DNA of 64,000 bases, from the NCBI RefSeq assembly GCF_025463825.1, contig NZ_JAODBG010000055.1, positions 28,692 to 92,691 of the forward strand, given 5' to 3'. The translations under genes were made by a program, and so were the position numbers. The DNA is from Cryobacterium sp. GTDB taxonomy: Bacteria; Actinomycetota; Actinomycetes; Actinomycetales; Microbacteriaceae. Every line of letters begins with the position of its first letter. Position 1 is the stretch's first letter. The notes under the pieces were generated by a model that was not told where the DNA came from, ran no database searches, and saw only the letters and a program-made list of their open reading frames with translations. Below, piece after piece: positions 17,972 to 26,130 of the stretch.

Positions 17972-19195
17972 ATGTCTCTCACCCGGCGTCAGGTCTACCA
18001 CCGTCGGCGAATCGCATTCTTCGGCGCCCTCGCCGTGATCCTCGCGACGATCGCCTACCTCACCACATCCGGCCTCGCCCCGGTCTCCGCGTCCGCTGCA
18101 ACGCTGGCCGAGCCCGCCGCCCTCACCCAACCGGCCGTCTCGCCGACCTGGCCCGCCGGGGGAGCCGGTGCGATCGGCGCGGTGGGCTACGACGGGGTCC
18201 TGGCCGCCAGCGGCGACCAGGAACCGATGCCGATCGCGAGCATCACCAAGATGGTGACATCCCTGGTGATCCTGCAGGCCAAGCCCCTGACCGGGGACGA
18301 CCTCGGGCCGGACATCACCTTCACCGACGATGACGTCGACATCTACTACGACGCCATCGCCGAAAACGGCTCGGTCGCGCCGGTCGTGTCCGGCATGGTC
18401 CTCACCCAGCGTGAAGCGTTCGAGACCATGCTGCTGCCCTCCGCGAACAACTACAGCGTGTCGCTGGCCGTGTGGGCGTTCGGCTCGGTCGACGCCTACC
18501 TCGATGCCGCCGCCGACTTCCTCGCCGCGAACAACCTGACGGCCACCACCGTCGCCGACACCAGCGGTATCTCCGCCGAGAGCGTCAGCAGTCCGGCCGA
18601 CCTCGTGGCCATCGGCAAACTGGTGGTGGCGAACCCGGTGCTGGCCGACATCGTGTCCATGCCCACCGCCGACATCCCCACCGTCGGCACCGTGATCAAC
18701 ACCAACAAGTTGCTGGGCACCGACGGGGTCGCCGGCATCAAGACCGGGACCACCGACGAGGCGGGCGCCTGCCTGCTCTTTGCCGTGGACGTGCCGGTCG
18801 GCGAGACCTCCGTGACCGTGGTGGGCGTGGTGCTCGGCGGCGACAGCCATCCGGAACTGAACCAGACCATCCTCACCCTGGTCGACAGCGTGACGCCGGG
18901 CTTCCGCGAGGTGGAGCTGGTCGCCGCGGGCACCGCCTTCGGCAGCTACACGACGCCGTGGGGCCAGTCCGGGCAGGCCGTCGCTGAGACGGCCGCCTCC
19001 GCCGTCGTCTGGTCCGACACGCCGATCAGCACCTCCGTTGACGTGGACAGCGTCGACCTGGGCGAGAAGGGCGACTCCGTCGGCAGCGTCGACGTCACCG
19101 TCGGCGCCGAGACGCTCACCGTTCCCCTGGTGCTCGACACGACGATCAGCGATCCCGGGCCGTTCTGGCGCTGGACCCACCCCGGCGAGGTCTAG
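17972..19195 (+). CDS. D-alanyl-D-alanine carboxypeptidase-like (S11) secreted enzyme
   Basis: A 407-residue penicillin-binding-type serine peptidase. A hydrophobic helix at about residues 13-36 after RRRIAFF anchors or exports it. The active-site triad of motifs is present: SITK (SxxK) in PIASITKMVTSL near residue 90, SAN (SxN) in PSANNYSVSLA near 158, and KTG in GIKTGTTDEAG near 256. It would trim D-Ala from peptidoglycan stem peptides outside the membrane. The C-terminal 130 residues are a beta-rich extension typical of actinobacterial DacB-type proteins. It converges with the SGNH hydrolase gene 9 nt away. Confidence 0.86.
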   Translation: MSLTRRQVYHRRRIAFFGALAVILATIAYLTTSGLAPVSASAATLAEPAALTQPAVSPTWPAGGAGAIGAVGYDGVLAASGDQEPMPIASITKMVTSLVILQAKPLTGDDLGPDITFTDDDVDIYYDAIAENGSVAPVVSGMVLTQREAFETMLLPSANNYSVSLAVWAFGSVDAYLDAAADFLAANNLTATTVADTSGISAESVSSPADLVAIGKLVVANPVLADIVSMPTADIPTVGTVINTNKLLGTDGVAGIKTGTTDEAGACLLFAVDVPVGETSVTVVGVVLGGDSHPELNQTILTLVDSVTPGFREVELVAAGTAFGSYTTPWGQSGQAVAETAASAVVWSDTPISTSVDVDSVDLGEKGDSVGSVDVTVGAETLTVPLVLDTTISDPGPFWRWTHPGEV

Positions 19196-19203
19196 GCGTA
19201 GCC

Positions 19204-20019
19204 CTAACCGAGAAGTTCCGCCGGCTGCTCCGGATCATCCAGCCGGGTCACCGGATCCGCCGCCGGTCGTTTGGGCAGGATGTGGTCACCGGAGGACTGG
19301 TGCCGCACCCGGCGCAGCACCCACGGCACCAGGTACTCCCTCGCCCAGGCGAGGTCCTCGGTGCGCGCCTGGCGCCAGGTGGTTCCCGGCATCGGCTCAG
19401 GCACCAACGGCTCAAGGGGGTTCTGCACATTGAGCGTGTCGAGCACCATCCGGGCCACCGTGTGGTGCCCGAGCGGATTCAGGTGCAGCCGGTCCGGCGC
19501 CCACATCCGCGCGTCCTGAGTCGCCGTGAGCGACCACATGTCCGCCACGATGGCGTCGCGTGCGGTCGCGATCGCCCGGATGTTCTCGTTGTAGATCGCG
19601 ACCTTGCCCCGGAGGCCCCGTAAGACGGGGGAGAAGTGCACGTCGATGCCGGTGAACACCACCACGGTGGCGCCGTCAGAGCCGAGCAGCCGGACCGCTT
19701 CGTCGAGCCGGGCCGCGATCGCATCCGGGTCGCTGCCCGGGCGCAGCACGTCGTTGCCACCGGCGGAGATGGTGACCAGGTCGGGGTGCAGGGCCAACGC
19801 GGCCTGCACCTGCTCGGCCAGGATCTGATTCATCAGCTTGCCGCGCACGGCAAGGTTCCCATACGCGAAATCGTCCGAGCCCAGGCTGAGCATCTCGGCG
19901 ACCCGGTCCGCCCAGCCGCGGTTGCCGCCCGGGCTGGCCGGTTCGGCGTCGCCCACTCCCTTGGTGAAGGAGTCGCCCACAGCGACGTAGCGGGACCACG
20001 GATGCTGCTGCCTCGTCAT
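19204..20019 (-). CDS. SGNH/GDSL-family hydrolase
   Basis: A 271-residue cytosolic SGNH hydrolase. Block I is VAVGDSFTKGVGD near residue 15 (nucleophile Ser), the Gly block is in AYGNLAVRGKLM, the Asn block in VTISAGGNDVLRPG near 90, and the catalytic Asp/His in WAPDRLHLNPLGH near 180. There is no signal peptide. Such proteins act as esterases or lipases on unknown esters. The ATG at 20019 is preceded by CAGAAT and 6 nt, another probable leaderless start. Its promoter overlaps that of the divergent helicase. Confidence 0.87.
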   Translation of the reverse strand: MTRQQHPWSRYVAVGDSFTKGVGDAEPASPGGNRGWADRVAEMLSLGSDDFAYGNLAVRGKLMNQILAEQVQAALALHPDLVTISAGGNDVLRPGSDPDAIAARLDEAVRLLGSDGATVVVFTGIDVHFSPVLRGLRGKVAIYNENIRAIATARDAIVADMWSLTATQDARMWAPDRLHLNPLGHHTVARMVLDTLNVQNPLEPLVPEPMPGTTWRQARTEDLAWAREYLVPWVLRRVRHQSSGDHILPKRPAADPVTRLDDPEQPAELLG

Positions 20020-20061
20020 CTGATCATTCTGCCCCGTCCGGCAAGAGTCGTCGTGACTTGG

Positions 20062-20067
20062 TAGGTT
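20062..20067 (+). promoter_or_regulatory. -10 box TAGGTT of the SF2 helicase gene
   Basis: TAGGTT ends 8 nt before the GTG at 20076, supporting that start as near-leaderless. Confidence 0.5.
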
Positions 20068-20075
20068 CTTATGAA

Positions 20076-22019
20076 GTGACTACTGCACCTGACTTCGGAT
20101 CCTCGTTCCGGGAACCCTCGAACCGGGAGCCCTCGAATTCGGGAACCACCGAACCCGGATTGTTCCTTATGGGCGACAACGTACTTGCAGACGACGTCGG
20201 CACACCGCCGGTCTACGGCCCGGACCGGGGACCGGCCGGCACCAGCGCCGCCGAGCACCTGTCCCCGTCGTTCCCGGAGCGCGCCGCCTGGGGCACCGCC
20301 AGCAAGCTGCGGGCCTGGCAGGCCGAGGCGCTCGAGGCGTACTTCCAGCACCAGCCCCGCGACTTCCTCGCCGCCGCCACCCCCGGTGCCGGTAAGACCA
20401 CCTTCGCGCTCCGCCTGGCCGCCGAGCTGCGCGCCCGCAAGGTGATCGACCGCATCACCGTGGTCGCGCCCACCGAGCACCTCAAGCGCCAATGGGCGGA
20501 TGCCGCCGCCCGCGCCGGCATCCGGCTCGACCCGTTCTTCAAGAACGCCCACGGCCGCTACGGCAGCCACTACCACGGCATCGCCGTCACCTACGCGCAG
20601 GTGGCCACCCGCGCGGCCCTGCACCGCGAACTCACCCAGAGCAGCCGCACGCTGGTGATCCTCGACGAGGTGCACCACGGCGGCGACGCGCTGAGCTGGG
20701 GCGACGCCATCCGGGAGGCCTTCGACCCGGCCACCAAGCGGCTGTCGCTGACCGGTACCCCGTTCCGCTCCGACACCTCACCGATCCCGTTCGTCACCTA
20801 TCTGCCCGACAAGCACGGAATCCGACTGTCCCAGAGCGACTACAACTACGGCTACGGTCGCGCCCTGGAGGACGGGGTGGTGCGGCCGGTCATGTTCATG
20901 GTCTACGCCGGGCACATGAAGTGGCGCACTCGGGCCGGCGACGAGATGGAGGCCAAGCTCGGCGAGGGCAACACCAAGGACATCACCTCGCAGGCCTGGC
21001 GCACCGCCCTCGAGCCCAGCGGCCAGTGGATCCCCGCCGTGCTACGGGCGGCGGAGCGCCGCCTCACCGAGGTCCGGCACAGCATCCCCGACGCCGGGGG
21101 ACTGGTGATCGCTACCGACCAGACCACCGCCCGCGCCTACGCGGCGATCCTCGAGGAGATCTCGGGGGAGCCGGTCACCGTCGTGCTCTCCGACGAGAAG
21201 GAATCCAGCGACCGGATCGACGAGTTCTCGCAGAACACCCGGCGCTGGATGGTCGCGGTCCGGATGGTGTCCGAAGGCGTCGACGTGCCGCGCCTCGCCG
21301 TCGGGGTCTACGCCACGAGCGCGTCCACTCCGCTGTTCTTCGCGCAGGCCATCGGCCGGTTCGTGCGCGCCCGCCGCCGCGGTGAGACCGCGTCGATCTT
21401 CCTGCCCAACGTTCCGGGCCTGCTCAGCCTGGCCAACGCCATGGAGCTTGAGCGCGACCACGCCCTCGACCGCAGCAACCGCGACGACGGCGACGACGGC
21501 ATGTACAACCCCGAGGACGCCATGGTGGCGGCCGCGAACAAGTCCGACAAGGCCTCGGACGAGCTGGGCGAAGAATTCACCTGGCAGGCGCTGGACTCGC
21601 AGGCGACGTTCGACATGGTCATGTTCAACGGCGACGAGTTCGGCGAACTCGCCGAACCCGGCACCGACGAGGAATTCGACTTCATCGGCATCCCGGGCCT
21701 CCTGGAGCCCGAGCAGGTGTCCGAGCTGCTGCGCCAGCGCCAGCACAAGCAGGCCAAACGCGGCTCTGAGCGGCGCACAGCCGCCGCCGCGGTCGAGGGC
21801 GCCCCCGAGGAGGAGATACCGCTCTACCGCACGCTCAAGGAGCAGCGGAAGCTGCTGGGCAGTCTTGTGGGCATGTGGTCCAAGCTGTCGGGGGAACCGC
21901 ACGCCATGGTGCACGCCGAGCTTCGGCGGCTGTGCGGCGGCCCCGCCGTGGCGCAGGCCAGTGTCACCCAGATCCAGAAGCGGATCGACCTTCTCCGCCG
22001 CCGCCTCGGCCGCAGCTGA
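20076..22019 (+). CDS. SF2 DEAD/DEAH-type helicase
   Basis: A 647-residue superfamily 2 helicase with ResIII/XPB-like motifs: Walker A ATPGAGKTTF near residue 107, motif II ILDEVHHGGD near 194, motif III LTGTPFRSD near 222, and the C-domain signatures RMVSEGVDVPRL and AIGRFVRARR (motifs V and VI). The C-terminal 160 residues are charged and lack a known domain. Its nucleic-acid target is unknown; relatives are widespread in actinobacteria. The first 30 residues are a low-complexity stretch encoded by a 15-nt repeat; the in-frame ATG at 20169 (MGDNVLADD) is an alternative start. It is divergent from the SGNH hydrolase. Confidence 0.86.
   Translation: MTTAPDFGSSFREPSNREPSNSGTTEPGLFLMGDNVLADDVGTPPVYGPDRGPAGTSAAEHLSPSFPERAAWGTASKLRAWQAEALEAYFQHQPRDFLAAATPGAGKTTFALRLAAELRARKVIDRITVVAPTEHLKRQWADAAARAGIRLDPFFKNAHGRYGSHYHGIAVTYAQVATRAALHRELTQSSRTLVILDEVHHGGDALSWGDAIREAFDPATKRLSLTGTPFRSDTSPIPFVTYLPDKHGIRLSQSDYNYGYGRALEDGVVRPVMFMVYAGHMKWRTRAGDEMEAKLGEGNTKDITSQAWRTALEPSGQWIPAVLRAAERRLTEVRHSIPDAGGLVIATDQTTARAYAAILEEISGEPVTVVLSDEKESSDRIDEFSQNTRRWMVAVRMVSEGVDVPRLAVGVYATSASTPLFFAQAIGRFVRARRRGETASIFLPNVPGLLSLANAMELERDHALDRSNRDDGDDGMYNPEDAMVAAANKSDKASDELGEEFTWQALDSQATFDMVMFNGDEFGELAEPGTDEEFDFIGIPGLLEPEQVSELLRQRQHKQAKRGSERRTAAAAVEGAPEEEIPLYRTLKEQRKLLGSLVGMWSKLSGEPHAMVHAELRRLCGGPAVAQASVTQIQKRIDLLRRRLGRS
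20109..20154. repeat. Three copies of a 15-nt repeat in the 5' end of the helicase gene
   Basis: CGGGAACCCTCGAAC, then CGGGAGCCCTCGAAT, then after one base CGGGAACCACCGAAC. It encodes the repeated peptide REPSN-like segment or, if translation starts at 20169, lies in the leader. Confidence 0.7.
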
Positions 22020-22054
22020 TGCGTTGACCGGTATCGAGGTCGCAGAAGGGTCGA

Positions 22055-22060
22055 TAAACT
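22055..22060 (+). promoter_or_regulatory. -10 box TAAACT of the Lrp/AsnC gene
   Basis: TAAACT lies 24 nt before the ATG at 22085; the short leader contains GAAAGAGGG as ribosome site. Confidence 0.5.
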
Positions 22061-22084
22061 GACTCGCAACGAAAGAGGGCGAGC

Positions 22085-22564
22085 ATGGATTCCAAAAAAG
22101 CGGATCTCGACCGGGTAGACCGCGCCCTGCTCCGCGCGCTCTCCGTCAACGCGCGAGCCTCCGGCGCGGCACTGGCCGCCGAGATCGGCGTGGCCGAGTC
22201 GACGGTGTCCCTGCGCTTGCGCCGGCTCCAGCAGCTGGGCCACATCCGCGGTTACCGGGCCAACATCGACCTGGCCGCGCTGGGTGCGTCGCTGCAGGCG
22301 CTGATCTCGGTGCGGCTGGCGAAGCACGTGCGCGACCAGATCGACGACTTCCGCAACGCCGCACCGCACTGGCCCGGCGTGATCGGACTGTTCCACACGG
22401 CGGGCGCTGATGACTACCTGCTGCACGTCGCCGCCGCGGACGCCTCCGACCTTCGTGATTTCGTCCTGGAGCACCTCGCCGAACATCCGGCCGTGGCCCA
22501 CACGGAGACCAACCTGATCTTCGAGTACGTGGACGGCGACGGCTGGCAGGACCTGGTCAAGTAA
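22085..22564 (+). CDS. Lrp/AsnC-family transcriptional regulator
   Basis: A 159-residue regulator with an N-terminal winged helix (VDRALLRALSVNARASGAALAAEIGVAESTVSLRLRRLQ in two conserved segments, residues 10-48) and a C-terminal RAM/AsnC ligand domain (residues 70-150, with FHTAGADDYLLHVAA and FVLEHLAEHPAVAHTETNLI). This is the usual length for the family, and members sense amino acids or related ligands. No transporter or catabolic gene is adjacent, so the regulon is unknown. It is followed by the LacI gene, which has its own promoter. Confidence 0.9.
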   Translation: MDSKKADLDRVDRALLRALSVNARASGAALAAEIGVAESTVSLRLRRLQQLGHIRGYRANIDLAALGASLQALISVRLAKHVRDQIDDFRNAAPHWPGVIGLFHTAGADDYLLHVAAADASDLRDFVLEHLAEHPAVAHTETNLIFEYVDGDGWQDLVK

Positions 22565-22608
22565 CCACCGGCAGCCCCCACCTGGCCCACCAGGCCCGGC
22601 GACACCGC

Positions 22609-22614
22609 GATAAT
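22609..22614 (+). promoter_or_regulatory. -10 box GATAAT of the lacI-type gene (leaderless)
   Basis: GATAAT ends 6 nt before the ATG at 22621. Confidence 0.55.
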
Positions 22615-22620
22615 CGAGAC

Positions 22621-23634
22621 ATGACTGCTCACTCCGACCCCGAGGACCCCCGGCCGCGCGCGGCAAGCGTGTTCGACGTGGCGAAGGTCGCCGGGGTCTC
22701 GCATCAGACGGTGTCTCGGGTGCTGAACGACCACCCCAGCCTCCGGGACGCCACCCGGCAGAAGGTGCTCACGGCGATGCGGGAGCTGAACTACCGGCCC
22801 AACGCTGCGGCGCGCGCTCTGTCCTCGAGCCGCTCGCGGATGATCGGCATCCTCTCGACGTCCAGCGGCGAATATGGGCCGGCATCGAGCGTTGCCGCGG
22901 CGGAGACCGCCGCGCGCGGTCGGGGTTACAGCGTGACCATCGCCAACGCGGATGGCCTCGACCCCCTGTCGGTCAACGAAGCGGTCAACCACCTCGCGAA
23001 CCTCGCCGCAGAGGGACTCGTGGTGGTGGCGCCGCAGACCCGGGTGCTGGCGGCCCTCTCCGCGTTGTCCATCGGGATTCCCTTCGTCACGCTGCAGGCC
23101 AGCGGTCCCGAAACCCCCGGCGCGCGAGAACTCGACCAGGTGGTCGGGGCGCGCCTGGCCACCGCACACCTCGTGGCACTCGGGCACACCCGGGTCGGGC
23201 ACATCGCCGGCCCTCCGGAGTGGCTCGACGCGTCGCAGCGACTCGCCGGCTTCCGGGACGAGCTGGCCCAGCACGGGCTCGGAGCCGACCTCATCGCGTC
23301 CGGCGACTGGAGCGCGGCATCCGGCTACCGGGCGGCGACCGCCCTGCTCGACCAGGGCGTCACTGCGATCTTCGCCGGCAACGACCAGATGGCGCTCGGC
23401 GCACTCAGCGCCGCCACGGCCGCCCGGCTGGAGGTGCCGGGGGACCTCAGCATCGTCGGCTTCGACGACGTCCCCGAGGCGGCGTACTACCACCCGCCGT
23501 TGACCACCGTCCGGCAGGATCTCGCCGAGGCCGGGCGTCGCGCCGTCGCCCTGCTGCTGGGGGAGAGTGACGCCGCCCCGTCGGTGCAGCCCGAGCTGAT
23601 CGTTCGGGCCTCGACGGCTCCGCCACGCCGTTGA
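22621..23634 (+). CDS. LacI-family repressor, probable regulator of the arabinose operon
   Basis: A 337-residue LacI/GalR regulator. The HTH is at residues 15-40 (VFDVAKVAGVSHQTVSRVLNDH) with the hinge helix NYRPNAAARALSS after it; the rest is a periplasmic-binding-protein-like sugar sensor with IFAGNDQMALGAL and IVGFDDVPEAAYY. The recognition helix VSHQTVSRV differs from E. coli LacI (VSYQTVSRV) at one position. Immediately downstream, before the kinase-araD-araA operon, is a perfect palindrome whose TGTGA/TCACA half-sites match the lac operator half-sites. I infer that it represses the arabinose operon and senses an L-arabinose-related ligand. Confidence 0.88.
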   Translation: MTAHSDPEDPRPRAASVFDVAKVAGVSHQTVSRVLNDHPSLRDATRQKVLTAMRELNYRPNAAARALSSSRSRMIGILSTSSGEYGPASSVAAAETAARGRGYSVTIANADGLDPLSVNEAVNHLANLAAEGLVVVAPQTRVLAALSALSIGIPFVTLQASGPETPGARELDQVVGARLATAHLVALGHTRVGHIAGPPEWLDASQRLAGFRDELAQHGLGADLIASGDWSAASGYRAATALLDQGVTAIFAGNDQMALGALSAATAARLEVPGDLSIVGFDDVPEAAYYHPPLTTVRQDLAEAGRRAVALLLGESDAAPSVQPELIVRASTAPPRR

Positions 23635-23661
23635 TCGATGCGGCGCCGGCACGTTGTGCCG

Positions 23662-23667
23662 TACACT
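23662..23667 (+). promoter_or_regulatory. -10 box TACACT of the arabinose operon
   Basis: TACACT precedes the kinase gene by 57 nt. The expected start near 23674 places the palindromic operator about 10-25 nt downstream of it. Confidence 0.5.
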
Positions 23668-23684
23668 CGTCAGAGTGGTCGTTC

Positions 23685-23700
23685 ATGTGATCGATCACAT
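23685..23700. promoter_or_regulatory. LacI-type operator ATGTGATCGATCACAT
   Basis: A perfect 16-bp palindrome with a central CG step, typical of LacI-family operators. It sits between the lacI-type gene and the arabinose kinase gene, downstream of the -10, where a bound repressor would block transcription. Confidence 0.75.
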
Positions 23701-23723
23701 ACGAGCCAAAGGAGTCCCGCGCC

Positions 23724-25388
23724 ATGACTGAGCACGCCGCCGCGAGCACTGATTTCGTCGCCACGCCGCCCCCCGCCACCGATCGACAGACGGCGGCCAG
23801 GGACGCGATCCTCGCCGGGCGCGCCTCCCTCGGAATCGAGCTGGGCTCCACGCGCATCAAGGCCTGCCTGATCGGGGACACCCCGTCCGACGTCCTGGCG
23901 GTCGGCAGCCACGAGTGGGAGAACGCGTTCGTGGACCGGGTCTGGACCTACTCGCTTGAGGAGGTGTGGTCCGGCATCCAATCGGCCCACGCCGCCCTGC
24001 TCGCCGACGTCGAAAAGCAGTACGGCGTACGCCTCACCGGGTACGGCGCGATCGGCGTCTCGGCGATGATGCACGGCTACCTCGCCTTCGATGCGGCCGG
24101 CGAGCTCCTGGTGCCGTTCCGCACCTGGCGCAACACCACGACCGGTCCCGCGGCGGCAGAGCTCACCGAGCTGTTCGGCGTGAACATCCCGCTGCGCTGG
24201 TCCGTCGCCCACCTGCACCAGGCCGTACTCGACTCCGAACCGCACGTTCCGCAACTCGACTTCGTCACCACCCTCGCCGGCTACGTGCACTGGCGGCTCA
24301 CCGGCCGCAAGGTCCTCGGCGTCGGCGATGCCTCCGGCATGTTCCCCATCGACGCCGCCACCAAGGACTACGACGCCGAGTTGCTGGCCCGGTACGACGC
24401 GCTCGTCGCCGAGTCCGCCCCCCGATTGGACCTGGCCCGGCTGCTGCCGGAGGTGCTCGTCGCCGGCGCGCCCGCTGGTGCGCTCACCCCGGCGGGCGCG
24501 GCGCTGCTCGACCCATCGGGCGCAGTGCAGCCCGGCGCCGTGCTCTGCCCGCCCGAAGGCGACGCCGGCACGGGCATGGTCGCTACCTGCTCCGTCGCCC
24601 CGCGAACGGGCAACGTCAGCGCCGGCACCAGCATCTTCGCGATGGTCGTTCTCGAACACCCGCTGGCCAGCGTGCACCACGAACTCGACCTCGTCACCAC
24701 CCCGGCCGGCGACCCCGTCGCAATGGTGCACTGCAACAACGGCGCCAGCGAGCTCGCCGCCTGGGCGGGCATGTTCGGCCGCTTCGCCACGGCCGCCGGA
24801 ACCGCGCTCGACAGCGACACCGTGTTCGACACCCTGTTCAGGGAGGCCCTGGTCGGCGATGCCGACGCCGGCGGCCTGCTGGCCTACAACCACCTCGCCG
24901 GTGAGCCGATCGCCGGACTCACCGAGGGCCGGCCGCTCTTCGTGCGCACCCCCGACAGCCGGCTCACCCTCGCCAACTTCATGCGCGCCCAGCTGTACGG
25001 TGTGTTCGGCACGCTCAGCCTGGGCATGCGGGTGCTCGCCGACGAGGGCGTCGAACTCGATGCGATGTTCGCGCACGGCGGCCTCTTCCGGACCGCCGGC
25101 GTCGCACAGCGATTCCTCGCCGGCGCCCTGAACGCGCCGGTCTCCGTCGCCGAGACGGCGTCCGAGGGTGGCGCCTGGGGCATCGCGGTCCTGGCCGCGT
25201 ACACGGCGGCCGTCTCGGCCGGTTCCGACCTGGACCTCGACGGCTACCTCCGCGAGCGGGTCTTCGGGGACGCGGAATTCGACACCACCCCCGCCGACCC
25301 GCTCGACGTGGCCGGTTTCACCGCATACCTCGACCGTTACGCCGCCGGTCTCGCCATCGAACGCACCGCAGTCGACACTCTCTCTTGA
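23724..25388 (+). CDS. FGGY-family carbohydrate kinase, probable L-ribulokinase
   Basis: A 554-residue FGGY kinase. The N-terminal ATP-binding loop is LGIELGSTRIKACLIGD near residue 34; GVSAMMHGYLAFD, WRNTTT and the C-terminal GTSIFAMVV (phosphate loop) and MFAHGGLFRTAGVAQRF complete the fold. It does not look like canonical AraB (no DFGTDSVR start) and is closer to XylB-like kinases. Its position directly before araD and araA, with the same spacing pattern, points to L-ribulose phosphorylation in L-arabinose catabolism. About 30 extra N-terminal residues precede the first strand. The ATG at 23724 has AAAGGAG upstream. Confidence 0.82.
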   Translation: MTEHAAASTDFVATPPPATDRQTAARDAILAGRASLGIELGSTRIKACLIGDTPSDVLAVGSHEWENAFVDRVWTYSLEEVWSGIQSAHAALLADVEKQYGVRLTGYGAIGVSAMMHGYLAFDAAGELLVPFRTWRNTTTGPAAAELTELFGVNIPLRWSVAHLHQAVLDSEPHVPQLDFVTTLAGYVHWRLTGRKVLGVGDASGMFPIDAATKDYDAELLARYDALVAESAPRLDLARLLPEVLVAGAPAGALTPAGAALLDPSGAVQPGAVLCPPEGDAGTGMVATCSVAPRTGNVSAGTSIFAMVVLEHPLASVHHELDLVTTPAGDPVAMVHCNNGASELAAWAGMFGRFATAAGTALDSDTVFDTLFREALVGDADAGGLLAYNHLAGEPIAGLTEGRPLFVRTPDSRLTLANFMRAQLYGVFGTLSLGMRVLADEGVELDAMFAHGGLFRTAGVAQRFLAGALNAPVSVAETASEGGAWGIAVLAAYTAAVSAGSDLDLDGYLRERVFGDAEFDTTPADPLDVAGFTAYLDRYAAGLAIERTAVDTLS

Positions 25389-25419
25389 GTTGTCCCGCCC
25401 TCCCGAAAGGAATCACCCC

Positions 25420-26130
25420 ATGACTGGCTATTCTCCCGACATCGAGGCGGCGATCGCTCGCACCCGCATCGATGTCGCCACGCTGCACGCGCAGCTGACC
25501 AAGTACGGGCTGGTGATCTGGACCGGCGGCAACATCTCGGGCCGGGTGCCCGGCGCCGACCTGTTCGTCATCAAGCCCTCCGGCGTGGAGTACGACGACC
25601 TGACCCCGGAGAACCAGATCCTCTGCGACCTGGACGGTACGGTCATCGCCGGCACTCCCGGGTCCGACCGGAGCCCCTCCAGCGACACCGCGGCGCACGC
25701 CTACGTCTACCGCAACATGCCGGAGGTCGGCGGTGTCGTGCACACGCATTCCACCTACGCCACCGCCTGGGCCGCGCGCGGCGAGGCCGTCCCCTGCGTG
25801 ATCACCGCCATGGCCGACGAGTTCGGCGGCGAGATCCCGATCGGGCCGTTCGCCATCATCGGGGACGAGTCCATCGGCCGGGGCATCGTCTCGACGCTCG
25901 CCGGCCACCGCTCACGCGCCGTGCTGATGCAGAACCACGGCGTGTTCACCATCGGCAAGAACGCCAAGGACGCCGTGAAGGCCGCCGTGATGGCCGAGGA
26001 CGTCGCCAAGACCGTGCACATCTCCCGCCAGCTGGGCGCGAGCCTCCCCATTCCCCAGACCGCGATCGACTCATTGTTCGACCGCTACCAGAACGTGTAC
26101 GGCCAAGACCCCAAAGGAGCACTGAAGTGA
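25420..26130 (+). CDS. araD: L-ribulose-5-phosphate 4-epimerase AraD
   Basis: A 236-residue class II aldolase-fold epimerase converting L-ribulose-5-phosphate to D-xylulose-5-phosphate. Metal-site and substrate motifs are visible: [11 protein letters not shown] near residue 38, [10 protein letters not shown] near 56, [13 protein letters not shown] near 87, the two zinc histidines in [13 protein letters not shown] near 107-109, and the third in [11 protein letters not shown] near 171. Length fits AraD. The ATG at 25420 follows CGAAAGGAAT; the gene starts 31 nt after the kinase and overlaps araA by 4 nt. Confidence 0.93.
   Translation: MTGYSPDIEAAIARTRIDVATLHAQLTKYGLVIWTGGNISGRVPGADLFVIKPSGVEYDDLTPENQILCDLDGTVIAGTPGSDRSPSSDTAAHAYVYRNMPEVGGVVHTHSTYATAWAARGEAVPCVITAMADEFGGEIPIGPFAIIGDESIGRGIVSTLAGHRSRAVLMQNHGVFTIGKNAKDAVKAAVMAEDVAKTVHISRQLGASLPIPQTAIDSLFDRYQNVYGQDPKGALK

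Noticed and set aside
23685..23700. CRP-type site reading of ATGTGATCGATCACAT
   Set aside because: CRP/Crp-like sites need TGTGA-N6-TCACA; here the spacer is 4 nt and the centre is a LacI-type CG step beside a lacI-type gene.
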